The position numbers were made by a program, and so were the translations under genes. From HGW-17 sp964516435 (GTDB lineage: Bacteria; Myxococcota_A; Polyangia; HGW-17): DNA of 64,000 nt. Positions 37,345 through 45,880 of this stretch are shown piece after piece. The stretch covers positions 6,960 to 70,959 of the forward strand of contig CAZEZP010000061.1 of the NCBI GenBank assembly GCA_964516435.1, given 5' to 3'. The notes under the pieces were generated by a model that did not search any database, had not been told where the DNA came from, and was given only the letters and a program-made list of their open reading frames with translations. The stretch's first letter is position 1, and each line of letters starts with the position of its first letter.

Positions 37345-38875
37345 TTATTTCCTGTTCGCTGATGAGGTCCCGCCGGACTTGTCCGGCGGCAGCGAGAAAG
37401 GCTGGAAGATCCTCATCGCCGATGACGATCGCGAAGTGCATACGGTGACGCGGCTGGTGCTGCGCGATTTCCAGTTCGATGGCCGCGGGCTGCAGTTCTT
37501 TTCGGCCTTCTCGGCTGCCGAGACCTGTGAAATCATGCGCAACCATCCGGACATGGCCATGCTGCTTCTGGACATGGTCATGGAAACGGAGACTTCCGGC
37601 ATCGACGTGGCCCGCTTCGTACGGGAAACGCTCGAAAACCATCTCGTGCGCATCATTCTGCGCACGGGGCAGCCGGGACAGGCTCCAGAAAACCAGTTGA
37701 TTTCGCGCTACGACATCAACGACTACAAGGAAAAGACCGAACTGACGGCCCGCAAGCTCTTCACGGTGGTGACGGCGTCCATCCGTTCGTTCCGCGATCT
37801 GCAGACCGTGGAGCGGGCGCGACGCGGCCTGGCGCAGATCGTCAAATCCTCCGGCCGCATCTTCGAGATCCAGAGTTTCCCGGCATTTGCCCGCGACGTG
37901 CTGGTGCAGTTGTCGCAACTGTTGCAGGCCATCGGTGAAATCGACGACCTCCCCGGCTCCGGGCTGGTGATGATCTGTCCAGCGGGCCGATGGACGCCTG
38001 TGGCCGGCGTCGGCAAGCATTCCGGCATCGAGGAGCGCGCCAACGAACTCCCATCGCGGGTGGAGGACGTCTGCGGCCGGGCGGCCCAGAAGCGCACGCA
38101 CGTGTTCGAGGACAACGTCTTTTCCGGCTATTTCAAGACCCGCAAGGGCATGGAGATGGTGCTGTTCTTCGAGATCGGCAGGGAGTTCACGCGGCTGGAG
38201 CAGAACCTGGTATCCACGTTCGCCACCAACATCACCACGGCGCTGGACAATCTGCATCTGAATCAGGAAATCATCCAGACCCAGCGGGAGGTGATTTTCA
38301 CGCTGGGCGAGGTGCTCGACACCCGCTCCGGGGAGACCGCCCACCATGTGCGTCGCGTGGGCGAGATGTCCGCGTTTCTGGCGCGGTTGTGCGGCCGGCC
38401 GGAGCACGAGTGCGAACTCATCCGCATGGCGGCTCCCATGCACGACGTGGGCAAGATCGGCATTCCCGACCGCATCCTGCTCAAGCCCGATCCGCTGACC
38501 GAGGAGGAATTCGCCCGCATCCAGGAGCACACCCTGATCGGCTACAACATTCTCAAGCACTCCACGCGGGAAATCATGCAGTCGGCTGCCATCATCGCGC
38601 TGCAGCACCACGAACGCTGGGATGGCACCGGGTACCCCCGCGCGCTGGCGGGGACGGACATCCATCTGTTCGCCCGGATCACGACGCTTTCCGACGTGCT
38701 CGATGCGCTTCTGCATCCGCGGCCTTACAAGGAGGCATGGGACCCCGAACGGGTGCGCATCTATCTCGCGGCCCAGCGCGGCACCCAGTTCGACCCCCAT
38801 CTGGTCGATCTGCTGCTGGAGCACTTCGACGAATTCCTGGAAATCATCGCCCACTACCCGCAGCCCACCGATTGA
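37334..38875 (+). CDS. Response regulator REC-DUF3369-HD-GYP (c-di-GMP phosphodiesterase)
   Basis: 513 residues. Receiver domain is about 25-150 (ILIADDDREVHTVTRL, phospho-Asp 80 in LLLDMVMETE, Lys near YKEKTEL). A DUF3369-type linker domain follows at about 165-310 (ARRGLAQIVKSSGRIFEIQS in outline, RKGMEMVLFFEIGREF). The HD-GYP domain has MHDVGKIGIPD and HHERWDGTGYP with the HD and GYP ligands, plus FARITTLSDVLDALL. All residues for hydrolysing cyclic di-GMP are visible. It overlaps the Cache kinase by 11 bases, so an extracellular signal likely controls c-di-GMP breakdown. The PilZ-like protein at 44 kb could be one target of such signalling, but no link is shown. Confidence 0.95.
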   Translation: MSDDYFLFADEVPPDLSGGSEKGWKILIADDDREVHTVTRLVLRDFQFDGRGLQFFSAFSAAETCEIMRNHPDMAMLLLDMVMETETSGIDVARFVRETLENHLVRIILRTGQPGQAPENQLISRYDINDYKEKTELTARKLFTVVTASIRSFRDLQTVERARRGLAQIVKSSGRIFEIQSFPAFARDVLVQLSQLLQAIGEIDDLPGSGLVMICPAGRWTPVAGVGKHSGIEERANELPSRVEDVCGRAAQKRTHVFEDNVFSGYFKTRKGMEMVLFFEIGREFTRLEQNLVSTFATNITTALDNLHLNQEIIQTQREVIFTLGEVLDTRSGETAHHVRRVGEMSAFLARLCGRPEHECELIRMAAPMHDVGKIGIPDRILLKPDPLTEEEFARIQEHTLIGYNILKHSTREIMQSAAIIALQHHERWDGTGYPRALAGTDIHLFARITTLSDVLDALLHPRPYKEAWDPERVRIYLAAQRGTQFDPHLVDLLLEHFDEFLEIIAHYPQPTD

Positions 38876-38985
38876 TGGCGTGCGCAGGTTCTGGCCATGC
38901 GCGATCGCCGGCGGGAAATCCCGCGGGCCGCTGTCTTCACGGCCCGTGCAGGCGGGGAGGGGAGACGCATTTTCGCGTGGGCATC

Positions 38986-38991
38986 TTGACA
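38986..38991 (+). promoter_or_regulatory. TTGACA -35-like box
   Basis: A perfect TTGACA lies 82 bases before the rhomboid-like gene, in a 197-base gap without genes. The best-spaced -10 (CAAGGT) is poor. Confidence 0.25.
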
Positions 38992-39072
38992 ACCGGGCCG
39001 GCCGTTCCCAAGGTGAAGCGGCGTCCCGGCGCCCGTTTCTCGTGCCGTGCCCGGGAGAAAGCGGATTTTTCC

Positions 39073-39753
39073 ATGTTCTACGACAGCATCTTCCAACTTC
39101 AGGGAAGGCGGCCCCGTGGTACCTCGCGTTTTCTGCTTGCGGGCTGGGCGGCCATGTTCGTCCTGCTGATCCTGGCGCCTTCGCTCGTGGATCGGCTCGT
39201 GTGGTTCCCCTCCCGCGAGTCGTTTTCCGTGACGGGAGTTCTGCTGCTTCCCGTGGTGTGGGGAACCTCCGCCGCCGTGCAGATCGTGGGGCTGCTGCTG
39301 GCTTTCGCGCTGTTCTGGTTCTTCGGCGACGATGTGGAATTCCGCCTGGGCCGCCGCCGCTTCCTGGTTTATCTGGGCATCACGGCCGCCGCCGGCTTTT
39401 TCGTGTCCTATGCCTGGGCGCGCCTCTTTTCCGGGCATGCGGCCAGCATCGCCCCCTATCTGTCCTGGGCGCTGGCCTTCGCGTCCTGCCGCCTGCATGC
39501 CGGCCAGCAACTCGCATGGCGCCGGTATGCGCTGGGAAGTTTTTCCATGCTGACCTGGATTCTGCTGGGAGCGCTGGCGCTCGGCATTCTGCTCGATACG
39601 GCCGGCCCCGAACCGCTGGACCAGTCCATGGGCGCCCTGGCTACGGTGGGCGCCGGTGCCTTCTGGTTCGACCCCCGCTGGCTCCGCCGGCTGTGGGTGC
39701 GCTGGAAGAAACACCGTGGTTTCGGAAAACGCAACGGGATGTGGGGCTATTGA
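39073..39753 (+). CDS. Rhomboid-like membrane protein without the GxSG motif
   Basis: 226 residues, six predicted transmembrane helices. WFFGDDVEFRLGRRRFLVYL matches the rhomboid-family segment before the active-site loop (usually F-G-x-x-x-E-x-x-x-G). The next helix, where G-A-S-G with the nucleophile Ser is expected, reads SIAPYLSWALAFASCRLHA and lacks it. There is also no clear catalytic His. It is therefore a rhomboid-fold pseudo-protease or a relative. It begins MFYDSIFQLQG, a typical short cytoplasmic N-terminus. The frame is open upstream, but that part looks non-coding. Function is unknown. Confidence 0.7.
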   Translation: MFYDSIFQLQGRRPRGTSRFLLAGWAAMFVLLILAPSLVDRLVWFPSRESFSVTGVLLLPVVWGTSAAVQIVGLLLAFALFWFFGDDVEFRLGRRRFLVYLGITAAAGFFVSYAWARLFSGHAASIAPYLSWALAFASCRLHAGQQLAWRRYALGSFSMLTWILLGALALGILLDTAGPEPLDQSMGALATVGAGAFWFDPRWLRRLWVRWKKHRGFGKRNGMWGY

Positions 39754-39783
39754 AACGCCTTGGAAAGCCGAAAGGGAGACGAC

Positions 39784-40200
39784 ATGAAATCCTTCACCCG
39801 TGAATTGTGGATGGAAGTGCCCGAACGCATGGGGTTCGTCAACATCACGCACCAGGTGCGCCAGGCCGTGCAGGAGAGCGGTGTGCGCGAGGGCTTGTGC
39901 CTGGTCAACGCCATGCATATCACGGCATCCGTGTTCATCAACGACGATGAGAGCGGCCTGTTGTCGGACTACCGCCGCTGGCTGGAGCAACTGGCGCCCC
40001 ACGATCCTTCCCGCTACCAGCACAACCGCACCGGGGAGGACAACGGGGATGCCCATCACAAGCGCCAGATCATGGGCCGTGAGGTGGTGGTGGCCATCAC
40101 CGGCGGCGAGTTGCACTTCGGCCCCTGGGAGCAGATTTTCTACGGGGAATTCGACGGCCGCCGGCGCAAGCGCGTGCTCATCAAGATCATCGGCGAATGA
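39784..40200 (+). CDS. yjbQ: YjbQ/UPF0047-family protein
   Basis: 138 residues with GGGAGACG upstream. Family hallmarks are present: GFVNITHQVRQAVQESGV, LCLVNAMHITASVFIND, YQHNRTGEDNGDAHHKRQIMG split over the core, and LHFGPWEQIFYGEFDG. The conserved His residues in AMHITAS and DAHHKR bind metal. Some members have thiamine-phosphate synthase activity, but the physiological role of the family is uncertain. The gene is single and 30 bases after the rhomboid-like gene. Confidence 0.92.
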   Translation: MKSFTRELWMEVPERMGFVNITHQVRQAVQESGVREGLCLVNAMHITASVFINDDESGLLSDYRRWLEQLAPHDPSRYQHNRTGEDNGDAHHKRQIMGREVVVAITGGELHFGPWEQIFYGEFDGRRRKRVLIKIIGE

Positions 40201-40258
40201 CGGATGGGGCCGAAAAACTGCAGCTTGCGGTTTCCCGTTTGCGTGCCACAATGTGCGC

Positions 40259-41434
40259 ATGCGTGGACTTTCGTTGTGCATTGCGCTTTTTTCTCTCACG
40301 CTCTTCTCCTGTGAAAAAAAGAAGGCATCTCGGCCGGTTCCCCTGCCGTGCGGGGGATGCGCCGAGCCTCTCGTCTGCGATGAGAATGACGGCGTGTGCA
40401 AGATCCCTTGCGGGGATGTCCTGTGCGCGCCCGGGCAGGAATGCAGCACGCAGTCCGTGTGCGTGACGCCCTGCGTGCCGGCATGCGAGCCTCCGTACGT
40501 GTGCGATGATGCCGGAAGTTGCCGCATGGCGTGCGCGCTTTTCTGCGATACGGGCCGCTGCGACGATGCCACGGGCCGCTGCCTGGCTCCGTGCGAGGGA
40601 ATCGAATGTCCGGGCGGGTTCGTGTGCGACGATGCCCGTGGCGTATGCGTTTCCCTCTGCGACGGGCGCATCTGCGGGAATGGGGAGGCGTGCAATCCGC
40701 AGACGGGACTCTGCGAGGCGGCGCCTTCTCCGGCCACGTGCACGGCGGATGCGGTTCCTCAGCCCAATGCCGGCATCACGGAGCCGCCGGGCCTGGATGG
40801 TTGTCCACCGGGAATGGCTTTTTCCGCAGTCGCGGGGGTTTGCATGGATCGCTGGGAGGCCCATCTGGTGATGGCATCCGACCCCACCCGGCCGTGGTCT
40901 CCCTATTTCAACCCCGGTTCCAATGCCGTGCGGGCGGTAAGCGCGCCCGGCGCCGTTCCCCAGGGCTACATTTCGGGCTCGCAGGCCGCAGCCGCCTGTG
41001 CGGCGGCCGGAAAGAGGCTGTGTTCGCGCACCGAGTGGGAAGCCGTCTGCCGCGGCGCTTTGAACTGGGTCTATCCGTACGGGAACACCCGCCAGCCGGG
41101 CGTATGCAACGATGCGCGCGCCGTGCATCCGGCCGTGGAATACTATGGCACCACCGATTCCTGGATATATTCCGAACTGGATCATCCCTGCCTGAACCAG
41201 TTGCCCGACTCCCTGGATCGCTCCCAGGCCAATCCCGGCTGCGTCACGCCGGAAGGCTTCTATGACCTTATGGGCAATCTGCACGAATGGATTTCCGACC
41301 CGGCGGGGACCTTCAAGGGCGGTTTCTATGTGGACACGGTGCTCAACGGGAATGGTTGCCTGTACACGACGACCGCCCATACGTTCACGTACTGGGATTA
41401 CAGCACGGGATTTCGCTGCTGCGCCGACCGCTGA
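40259..41434 (+). CDS. Cys-rich lipoprotein with formylglycine-generating-enzyme-like (SUMF1) domain
   Basis: 391 residues. The signal MRGLSLCIALFSLTLFSC ends in a lipobox. Residues ~30-155 hold four or five Cys-rich units (PLVCDENDGVCKIPCGD, PYVCDDAGSCRMAC, GFVCDDARGVCVSLCDG) resembling small EGF/'Cys-x-Asp-Asp' repeats common in myxobacterial lipoproteins. From about 185 the FGE-sulfatase/SUMF1 fold follows: GMAFSAVAGVCMDRWEAHL, ACAAAGKRLCSRTEWEAVCRG, FYDLMGNLHEWISDP, TGFRCCADR. True FGEs carry a copper-binding Cys pair; here the fold is probably a non-catalytic extracellular binding domain. It begins just after yjbQ and is convergent with the CHAT gene. Confidence 0.85.
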   Translation: MRGLSLCIALFSLTLFSCEKKKASRPVPLPCGGCAEPLVCDENDGVCKIPCGDVLCAPGQECSTQSVCVTPCVPACEPPYVCDDAGSCRMACALFCDTGRCDDATGRCLAPCEGIECPGGFVCDDARGVCVSLCDGRICGNGEACNPQTGLCEAAPSPATCTADAVPQPNAGITEPPGLDGCPPGMAFSAVAGVCMDRWEAHLVMASDPTRPWSPYFNPGSNAVRAVSAPGAVPQGYISGSQAAAACAAAGKRLCSRTEWEAVCRGALNWVYPYGNTRQPGVCNDARAVHPAVEYYGTTDSWIYSELDHPCLNQLPDSLDRSQANPGCVTPEGFYDLMGNLHEWISDPAGTFKGGFYVDTVLNGNGCLYTTTAHTFTYWDYSTGFRCCADR

Positions 41435-41477
41435 GGCATTTTTTTCGGGATTCGATTCGAGAAAGGGGAAAAAGACG

Positions 41478-43034
41478 TCAGCGTTCGCGATGTTGCCGGA
41501 CCCAGTCCTGGAGGCGCACGCAGGGGGTCTCGTCCGGCAGGGGAAAGGGAAAATCGTCGGCGTAGAGCACCACGCGGTCCGAAACGCGGCGCACCCACAG
41601 CAAAAGACGGTTTCCTCCCGAGGAGGTGCTCACCACCCTCCCCGCGATTTCCAGTGCCGCCCCGTTTCGTGCCGGGATCGGCATTCCAGCGCCGCGGGCA
41701 TCCTCGATGCGGATTTCCGGCAGTGTGGTCAGCGCGCGCAGGAAGCACTGCTCGGCTTCCAGGATTTCATCCGGGGAGATGGATGCGCCCGAAAAGCCCG
41801 AAAACAGGACCCGTCCCGAGAAATCGTCGGCGCGCAGCGGAAACACCACCGGGGAAAAGCGTTCCTTTCCGGCGAACAGGGGGCGTCCCAGTTGGTAGCC
41901 CGTGGCGAGCGCCAGGACCAGCAGCAGTCCGATTTCGAGCTTCCGGCCGAGATTGCGGCGCCAGTTGCCGGGCCGGGGCGGCTTGTAGGGGACTGCGCCA
42001 GGCAGGCGCACCCGTGCGGAAACTTCCCCGGCGGCGGCGGGCAGGGGGATGGTTTCGGGATTTCCATAGAGGACGTGCACCATCCACGTGATGTCGCCGG
42101 ATGGCAGGCGGGAGCGCGCCCGTTCCCGGGCCATGGACAGCACGTCGGCAATGCGCCGGCCGGCAGCGAGATCGGAATAGAACCCGGCCGACATCGCGGA
42201 GGCGGTGGGGTCCGGCACATCCATGATGGAAGCGACCACGGCCGGGATGCCTGCTTCCTGCAGGGCGCGGGGGAAGCGTGCGGAAACGGCTGGATCCATC
42301 GCTTTTCCCGGGCATGCATTGGAAAAAACCAGCCGCACACGGGCTCCGCCGAACGTCGCCGCGGCGATTTCCCCGGGGCCGAAGGTCCCATCGGCCAGTT
42401 TCCAGGCGGGGATGGGGCCGGAAGGCGAATCGGTCACGACCATGTGGCCGATGTAATGAACCACCGCGTGCAGATTGAACAGCCGGATCAAATCGTTTAC
42501 CCGGGGATTGACCATCAGGCGGGCTGCGAACACGTGCGTGCGATCCAGTTCCCGCACCAGGGTGCGGGCTTCGCGCAGGGCATGGGGAAGATCGCGGTCC
42601 GGGTCCGCCACCACCACGAGCATTCGCAGCGGGCGCCCGGGCGGCGGCGCCGGCAGGGCGGGGGCAGGAGAAGACATGCGTCCCGTGAAATGCCGGCGCA
42701 TCCAGAAATCCTCGCCGTCGTGCAGCCATTCCCACGGAATGAAGTCCAGTTCCGGGGGAATGGACAACGCCAGGTGCGAGGAATCGGCGCGCAACTCTTC
42801 GAGGATCGCATCCGGCAGCAGCAGGCGCGAGAGGGCGCGCGAAAGGGTTTCCAGTTGGCGAAAGGCTTCGGGATTGGTTTTCCCGGGCCGGGTCATGGAT
42901 TGCGCCAGCGGCAGCAACTGGGCGCAAAGACCCTGCACGCGCTTCTCGTCGAATGGATGCCAGGCCCTTCGGAAACCAAGACGCTCCACCTCGTAGCGAA
43001 GCCCGTCTTCATCCCGGAAGATGGAGAGTCTCAT
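41478..43034 (-). CDS. Membrane-anchored CHAT-domain protease-like protein
   Basis: 518 residues from ATG 43034, which overlaps the LD-carboxypeptidase stop as ATGA. Residues ~120-330 form a caspase-like CHAT domain: RMLVVVADPDRDLPHALREA, the His motif HYIGHMVVTD (His 197) and the Cys motif LVFSNACPGKAM (Cys 241). That is the His-x-Cys dyad order and spacing of CHAT and caspase folds. Also VVASIMDVPDPTASAMSAGFYSDLAAG. One transmembrane helix at about 365-385 (IGLLLVLALATGYQLG) leaves ~130 C-terminal residues on the far side (probably periplasm). The domain pair before CHAT (residues 1-115) is unknown. CHAT proteins act as proteases in bacterial signalling and immunity; substrate and trigger here are unknown. 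Confidence 0.85.
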   Translation of the reverse strand: MRLSIFRDEDGLRYEVERLGFRRAWHPFDEKRVQGLCAQLLPLAQSMTRPGKTNPEAFRQLETLSRALSRLLLPDAILEELRADSSHLALSIPPELDFIPWEWLHDGEDFWMRRHFTGRMSSPAPALPAPPPGRPLRMLVVVADPDRDLPHALREARTLVRELDRTHVFAARLMVNPRVNDLIRLFNLHAVVHYIGHMVVTDSPSGPIPAWKLADGTFGPGEIAAATFGGARVRLVFSNACPGKAMDPAVSARFPRALQEAGIPAVVASIMDVPDPTASAMSAGFYSDLAAGRRIADVLSMARERARSRLPSGDITWMVHVLYGNPETIPLPAAAGEVSARVRLPGAVPYKPPRPGNWRRNLGRKLEIGLLLVLALATGYQLGRPLFAGKERFSPVVFPLRADDFSGRVLFSGFSGASISPDEILEAEQCFLRALTTLPEIRIEDARGAGMPIPARNGAALEIAGRVVSTSSGGNRLLLWVRRVSDRVVLYADDFPFPLPDETPCVRLQDWVRQHRER

Positions 43035-43900
43035 GCGCCGTCCCCCGGAATCCAGGCTGGAATCGACAGGTGTCCGGAGGATGCCAGTTCGGCCATGCAG
43101 CCGAAGCGGAAAACGAGATTGGATTGGCCATGCCCGCAGGGGAAGCCCGAAAGGACCGGGAGCCGAGGCGCCCAGTCCTCGCAGGCTCGGACGATCCAGT
43201 CCGTGCGGAAGCCGGGACACTCGGTGAATTCGCCGAGCACCAGAGCGGCCGCGTGCGCCAGATCCGTAGCATGGAACAACTGCCAGAGCATGCGGTCCAC
43301 GCGGTAGGCCGCCTCGCGCACTTCTTCCAGAACCACGATCTTTCCTTTCCAGGAAAAGGACCAGCAGGTGCCGGCGGCGGAAGCGGCCACGGTGAGATTG
43401 GCCGCGCACAGGGGCGCGCGGATGCGCTCCGCGGGAAGCGGCGTCAGCGGCATCAGATCCACATCGGCGGCATCCAGCGTATTAAGGGAGAGCAGTTGCA
43501 GAAAGCGCCGGCGTTGTTCCTCCGGCAGATGGGGCAACTGGGTGACGTTGGGGCCGAAAAAGGAGGGAACGCCCGCCGTCGCCCAAAGGAAATGCAGCGC
43601 CGTGACATCCGAGAATCCCGCGATGGGTTTGGGAAACCGCTGCAGTGCCGATACGATTTTCTCCCGGTTCAGCCGCAGGGCGCCATGCCCGCCGCGCGCC
43701 GCCACCAGGATGCCGACATCGGGATCCGCCAGGGCTTCGCAGAGTTTTTCCGTGCGCTGGGCGTCAGGACCTGCAAGAAACGAAAACTCCCCGGCTTCCA
43801 CCGGAAACATCCGGTGTTTCGGGAGGAACACGGCTCCTGCCGACAGGGCATCGGCCGGGGCCGGACTGGAAGGGAAGACGATGCCCGGCAGGGAATGCAT
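43031..43900 (-). CDS. LD-carboxypeptidase (S66 family)
   Basis: 289 residues of the muramoyl-tetrapeptide/LD-carboxypeptidase fold. S66 catalytic triad: Ser 97 in IAGFSDVTALHF, Glu 192/193 in VVLEEVREAAY, His 257 in CGHGQSNLVF. The substrate-binding LVAARGGHGALR is also typical. LdcA releases D-Ala from murein tetrapeptides in the cytoplasm during wall recycling; some relatives are microcin-C immunity proteins. No signal peptide is visible. The stop overlaps the CHAT start (ATGA), so the two proteins are made together, an unusual pairing. It starts 12 bases after the PilZ-like gene. Confidence 0.9.
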   Translation of the reverse strand: MHSLPGIVFPSSPAPADALSAGAVFLPKHRMFPVEAGEFSFLAGPDAQRTEKLCEALADPDVGILVAARGGHGALRLNREKIVSALQRFPKPIAGFSDVTALHFLWATAGVPSFFGPNVTQLPHLPEEQRRRFLQLLSLNTLDAADVDLMPLTPLPAERIRAPLCAANLTVAASAAGTCWSFSWKGKIVVLEEVREAAYRVDRMLWQLFHATDLAHAAALVLGEFTECPGFRTDWIVRACEDWAPRLPVLSGFPCGHGQSNLVFRFGCMAELASSGHLSIPAWIPGDGA

Positions 43901-43912
43901 GGATTTTGCGTA

Positions 43913-44572
43913 TTACTTCTTGCGGCGGCGGCGTTTTTTCTTGTCTCCGCCTTCGGCGTCGCCGTTTTCGCCGCCCGGCGAAGGGGACGTTTCCTCGCCC
44001 GCGTTCGCGGAATTTTCCTCCTCCACGGAGGGGACGGAATCGGTGAGCGCGGGGATGTCCACCTGCGTGGCGGTATCCAGGGGCACCGTGCGTTCCTCTT
44101 CGTCGGAGGGGGACGGAATCGCTGGGGGAGACGATTCCGTCGGAACGGGCATTTCCTTTTCTTCAGGGGCCATGGTCCCGTTTTCCACGGGCGGGGCATG
44201 CATGGGGAGGGTGACGTCCGGCTGCGCCGCGACTGGGGCGGCCGGCGCCGGCGCGGTCGAAGGTGAATCGCCAGTTTCCGCAATCCAGCGGGACAGCCGC
44301 TCCAGGTCTGGATCGGAGAATTCCACCCAGCGCACATGCATTTGCCCTTTTTCGTCGGAAGCGCGGCTTTCCTGCACCCGTGTCACGATGGCCGAACCTC
44401 GCACCGCATCGCCGGAAAAAGAGAGTTCCAGCGTCAGTTCGGTGGCTACCGGCAGCGGGGCATCCATGGCCAGCCCCGCCTTTTCGGTATCCAGGTGCAG
44501 AAGGTTCACATTCTGGGCCACGGAAACGCCCTGATACATCACCGATGCCGTCATCGCTTGCAACTGTTTCAT
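43913..44572 (-). CDS. PilZ-like domain protein with acidic/basic low-complexity tail
   Basis: 219 residues from ATG 44572, chosen for GGAGG eight bases upstream (an in-frame ATG at 44590 is upstream of that SD). The N-terminal ~95 residues resemble PilZ (NLLHLDTEKAGLAMDAPLPV, LTLELSFSGDAVRGSAIVTR, VRWVEFSDPDLERLSRWI). The usual c-di-GMP-binding R-x3-R at the N-terminus is not obvious, so ligand binding is doubtful. The last ~120 residues are Pro/Glu-rich and end in a poly-basic KKKRRRRKK. It sits between the SPFH and LD-carboxypeptidase genes in a co-directional run. Confidence 0.65.
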   Translation of the reverse strand: MKQLQAMTASVMYQGVSVAQNVNLLHLDTEKAGLAMDAPLPVATELTLELSFSGDAVRGSAIVTRVQESRASDEKGQMHVRWVEFSDPDLERLSRWIAETGDSPSTAPAPAAPVAAQPDVTLPMHAPPVENGTMAPEEKEMPVPTESSPPAIPSPSDEEERTVPLDTATQVDIPALTDSVPSVEEENSANAGEETSPSPGGENGDAEGGDKKKRRRRKK

Positions 44573-44603
44573 CCGGCCATCCTCCATCACGCAGAATTCG
44601 GGG

Positions 44604-45803
44604 TCAGGCGGGCTGCGCCATGCCGCAGTATGGGCAGAAGCGCGTTCCCGGCGTCAACTCTTTCTGGCACTGCACGCATTTGGGAACTGCCGGCGCCTGC
44701 TGCTGGCTGGCGCCGCAGTTGGGGCAGAAGCGGGACCCCTTGGGCAGTGGGGCCTGGCATTGCACGCAAGGCACTGTGGCCGGCGCTTCGGGGGCCACGG
44801 GACTTCCGCAGTTGGCGCAGAATTTCACGCCCGGGGCCAAAGGCGCCTGGCATTTGGCGCAGACCCCGGCCGCAGCCGGCGGAGCCGGAGCCGCCGCGGG
44901 CGGATACCCAGGGGCCGGATATCCCGGTGCCGGATACCCGGGCGGATAGTGGCCCATGCCCTGGGCCATGACGCCCGGCATCATGAAGCCCATCCCCATT
45001 CCCATTCCCATTCCCATGCCGGCGCCCGCCGGTCCGCCCTCGTTCTGGGCGGCATCGCGGATGGCGTAGGCCATCTGGTACTGCTGGAACTGCGGCAACT
45101 CGCGCTTGAACAGGCCGAACCCCGACAGTTCGTTGATTTTGGCCTGGACTTCCGGCGGCGGGCTGATGCCGAGGATGCGCAGGTCTTCCAGTTCCACGCC
45201 GTTCTTGGCGAAATCGGCGGCCACGCGGGCCTTGCAGGCGGAACTGATCTTGGAGAGCAGCGCCGGCAGGTCCACGATGCTCTTCATGACCTCGCCAAGC
45301 ACGCCGATCATGTTCTGCACGATCGTGTCGCGCGCCCAGTTGGAAAAGTCCGAGGTCTTGTAGATGGCCGAACTCTTCATGCGCTTGCCGATGAACAGTT
45401 GCGGGTCCACGATCTTGTAGGTCATCGTCCCGAAGGAGCGCAACTGCACGATGCCCATCGTGGAATCCTGGAAGTTCATGGGCTCCTTGGTGCCCCACTT
45501 GCAGGAATCGTCATCGATGAGTCCCATGTCTACAAACACTACTTCGGCCTGGAAAGGCGTCTTGTCGCCGAACACCTTGTTGATGGCCCGCGACAGAAGC
45601 GGCAGGTTGGCCGTGGTCAGCGTGTGGCGGCCCGGCCCGAAGGTGTCCAGCGCCTGACCGCCGCGGTAGAAGATGGCGACTTGGCTCTCCCGCACGATCA
45701 ACTGGGCGCCGATGCGGATGTTGGCATTGAGATCCTCGGGCAGACGCCTGCCGAGGACCGAACGCGACTGGTCTTGGAACTCGAGAACATCAATCAATCC
45801 CAT
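44604..45803 (-). CDS. SPFH-domain protein with three C-terminal zinc ribbons (YdjI-like)
   Basis: 399 residues; GGAGGAAACC is a strong SD. The first ~270 residues are an SPFH/band-7 domain of the YdjI ('virion core protein') subgroup (QLIVRESQVAIFYRGG, FGPGRHTLTTANLPLLSR, DFAKNGVELEDLRILGIS, PPPEVQAKI). Then come a Met/Gly repeat, a (PGYPA)n stretch, and three double-CxxC zinc ribbons: CAKCQAPLAPGVKFCANCG, CVQCQAPLPKGSRFCPNCG, CVQCQKELTPGTRFCPYCG. In Bacillus, YdjI-type proteins recruit PspA-family proteins to stressed membranes. No PspA was identified here, but the helical protein upstream may play a comparable part. It is probably a membrane-stress scaffold. Confidence 0.85.
   Translation of the reverse strand: MGLIDVLEFQDQSRSVLGRRLPEDLNANIRIGAQLIVRESQVAIFYRGGQALDTFGPGRHTLTTANLPLLSRAINKVFGDKTPFQAEVVFVDMGLIDDDSCKWGTKEPMNFQDSTMGIVQLRSFGTMTYKIVDPQLFIGKRMKSSAIYKTSDFSNWARDTIVQNMIGVLGEVMKSIVDLPALLSKISSACKARVAADFAKNGVELEDLRILGISPPPEVQAKINELSGFGLFKRELPQFQQYQMAYAIRDAAQNEGGPAGAGMGMGMGMGMGFMMPGVMAQGMGHYPPGYPAPGYPAPGYPPAAAPAPPAAAGVCAKCQAPLAPGVKFCANCGSPVAPEAPATVPCVQCQAPLPKGSRFCPNCGASQQQAPAVPKCVQCQKELTPGTRFCPYCGMAQPA
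44995..45018 (-). repeat. Hexanucleotide tandem repeat (Met-Gly)
   Basis: Tandem CCCATT units on the plus strand encode a run of alternating Met-Gly in the SPFH protein. The neighbouring 44900-44945 carries a GGATAYCC repeat encoding PGYPA units. In-frame length change is possible. Confidence 0.6.
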
Positions 45804-45880
45804 GGTTTCCTCCCTCGTCCAGGAGGGCGGCTCCGCGCGGTCCTTTCCGGTCCGTCGTCGGGCCGCCTGGTTCGGCCCCA

